From Gadus chalcogrammus (lineage: Eukaryota > Chordata > Actinopteri > Gadiformes > Gadidae): a stretch of 64,000 bases of DNA. The stretch lies in contig NC_079412.1 in NCBI RefSeq assembly GCF_026213295.1, forward strand, positions 16,418,856-16,482,855. The letters are read 5' to 3'. The translations under genes and the position numbers were made by a program. The notes under the pieces were generated by a model. It had not been told where the DNA came from. It saw nothing but the letters and a program-made list of their open reading frames with translations, and did not search any database. Positions 62,376 to 64,000 of the stretch are shown one piece after another. Position 1 is the stretch's first letter; every line of letters starts with the position of its first letter.

Positions 62376-64000
62376 TAAGTATTCCTCCACCCAGCTGAAA
62401 CGTCTTTTCAGAGATGGGTAAACTGAACTTATGTACTACTCCTAAGGTTTCTGGTCGACTGTCGCCCTCAGTGTGCTATCCTGTTGCAGTTCCTCTGCGC
62501 TCAAAGCCCTGGTACCACAGCGTAAGCCAGCGGGACCACTGGTAGGGGTCTGGGATGTTTCAGAGTTCAGTGAAACTCCAGACTTGATGGAAGAGACTGA
62601 AGTCTTTTCTGTACTTCAAACCAATTCCTGATTGACTTTAACTTTTGGCATAAGCCTTTACAGGTTGTTTTACTCTTATTCAAGCCATATTCTTCTCTAA
62701 TGCTGGACATGATTATGGTTTTTAGGGTAGCTTCTGAATCTAATCTCTAAAATGTGCAATCGTTAATCATGGAGTCAAATGAATGGCATAAGAAAGTCAT
62801 AATGGTAAAAGACTATAAAAAAAAAAACTTTCAAGCTGAGTTTAAGCTCATGTCGCATAGAAAACAAGTTTAGCCATGGGGAAAATCTAAAGTCCCAACC
62901 ACAGACTTCTAGAGATTATAGCATCCAAGAATTGATCGGGTGTGAGAATGTATCAGCAGCCTAGGTGAAGGGGATTTATGTAAATTATAATTGTGATTAT
63001 AATTCATCACATGACAATGCAATCTATCTATTAGGTGCAGTGTGTAGAATCCAGTGGCATCTAGCAGAATGGAATTGGCAGAAGTGGAATATAATTTTCA
63101 TAAGTAGTTTATAATTAGTGTATAATCCCATAATCCACGGTGACCGGCTTGTTGCACCGACATGATTTTACATTAGCCCAGAACAAACAGCACTACAGAG
63201 GACACTGTTTCAATAACAAATAGGAATCCCTGTCTTACTTGTAAGATAAGACCTATAGTTGTACAGACTAAATACTAACCTCATCACTTGACCCTTGGCT
63301 TCTGGATGCTGTCCAGGTCAGAGTGGCTTTGATTATATGGTTGAAAGGCGGGGGGAGGGGGCTGTAATTCAGCAATATGCCAACTCACTACTAGATGCCA
63401 CATCATCCTACACACACATTGCACCGATCATGGCGTGGTATTTTAAATGTCATACAACAGTGTACCTTGTTAGTTTACTTGTTTGTTCAAAAATGTTAGA
63501 CATTTAAATTTGGACAACAGTAATATTGTAACATTCAATTTAAGTTGCTTACTCATTCACACTGGAATATTGTTTGCAAAGACCACTTCTAAATCAGGTT
63601 AAAAAACAAACCTATTTGAATGTTTTCTTTGAGCAGCCACTATCAAATTAAATAATGTAATAATCAACCTTACTTAATTAACCTGTAGAAATAGCAAAGA
63701 TGAAGATGGTCCAAGTGATAATTCCATACAATTTTTATAGTTTGAAGTCAGAGAAAAAAATGTAATTAATTAAGGGCCAAATGTGTTTTAGCATTCTGCG
63801 GCTATTGCTGCTTCTCGAGTGGAAAAGACAATTCAAGACTCCTTCTCAGCTGCTGTTGTCCTGGCTACGTTTGGTATATATGGTTTCGGGTGCAATCAAG
63901 ATGTGCCTTGATTGGAGCTGTAGACGTGTATTCACCTGGTGGAGTGGTGGTTGTGTCAGCCGCTCAGCTCTTTTGCAATCACCAATGTATTAATCCTTTA
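62376..64000. other. nr2c2 3' UTR and downstream, no other gene
   Basis: Low-complexity AT-rich sequence. The first part is presumably 3' UTR, but I found no unambiguous AATAAA before the window ends. Two short frames near 63,300 and 63,800 resemble nothing known. Confidence 0.4.

Overview
This window looks like teleost fish nuclear DNA. The evidence is vertebrate-type split genes with GT-AG introns, very long CA, GA and CTGT microsatellites, and many short DNA transposons with the TTAA, 3-bp and 8-bp target duplications typical of fish repeats. There are no operons, CRISPR arrays or recognisable tRNA or rRNA genes. All exon models below were built by eye from splice consensus, reading frame and family similarity.

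Layout. Positions 1-5.2 kb hold repeats and a decayed Ty3/Gypsy element (2114-5172, minus strand). From 6.85 to 27.15 kb, four cytosolic sulfotransferase (SULT) genes lie head to tail on the minus strand, each with eight coding exons and an intact PAPS-binding core. They fall into two sister pairs (copies 1 and 2, copies 3 and 4). Relics of a fifth copy lie at 27.33 and 28.2 kb. A dead BEL/Pao retrotransposon with a 3' LTR sits between copies 1 and 2. At 27.5-30.9 kb there is duplicated non-coding DNA, a solo LTR with a target duplication, and a possible tiny two-exon gene. The complete 14-exon wdr46 gene (30,977-39,614, plus strand, 603 aa) is followed tail to tail by the single-exon b3galt4 gene (40,976-42,184, minus strand, 402 aa). 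From 43.5 to 54 kb the DNA is a nest of transposons: a MITE inside a LINE, a MITE inside a MITE, a second solo LTR, a long foldback element, a hAT relic and a Polinton-like relic. The complete nr2c2 gene (TR4 orphan nuclear receptor, CDS 57,748-62,375, plus strand, 596 aa) fills most of the right end.

How the genes relate. The SULT genes encode PAPS-dependent phase II conjugating enzymes and look like a recent tandem expansion. wdr46 encodes a small-subunit processome WD protein. b3galt4 encodes a Golgi galactosyltransferase of ganglioside synthesis. nr2c2 encodes a DNA-binding receptor. They do not form a pathway. The wdr46-b3galt4 neighbourhood is the one found in the human extended MHC class II region, so this window probably lies near, or derives from, an MHC-linked block. 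I did not find a convincing new biological system. The most unusual signals are microsatellites that directly form the 3' splice-site context of SULT exons, a MITE inserted into its own kind to give a 1-kb palindrome in a SULT intron, a Gypsy copy with precise ends but no 5' LTR, and a GC-AG intron with an overlapping upstream ORF at the nr2c2 start.
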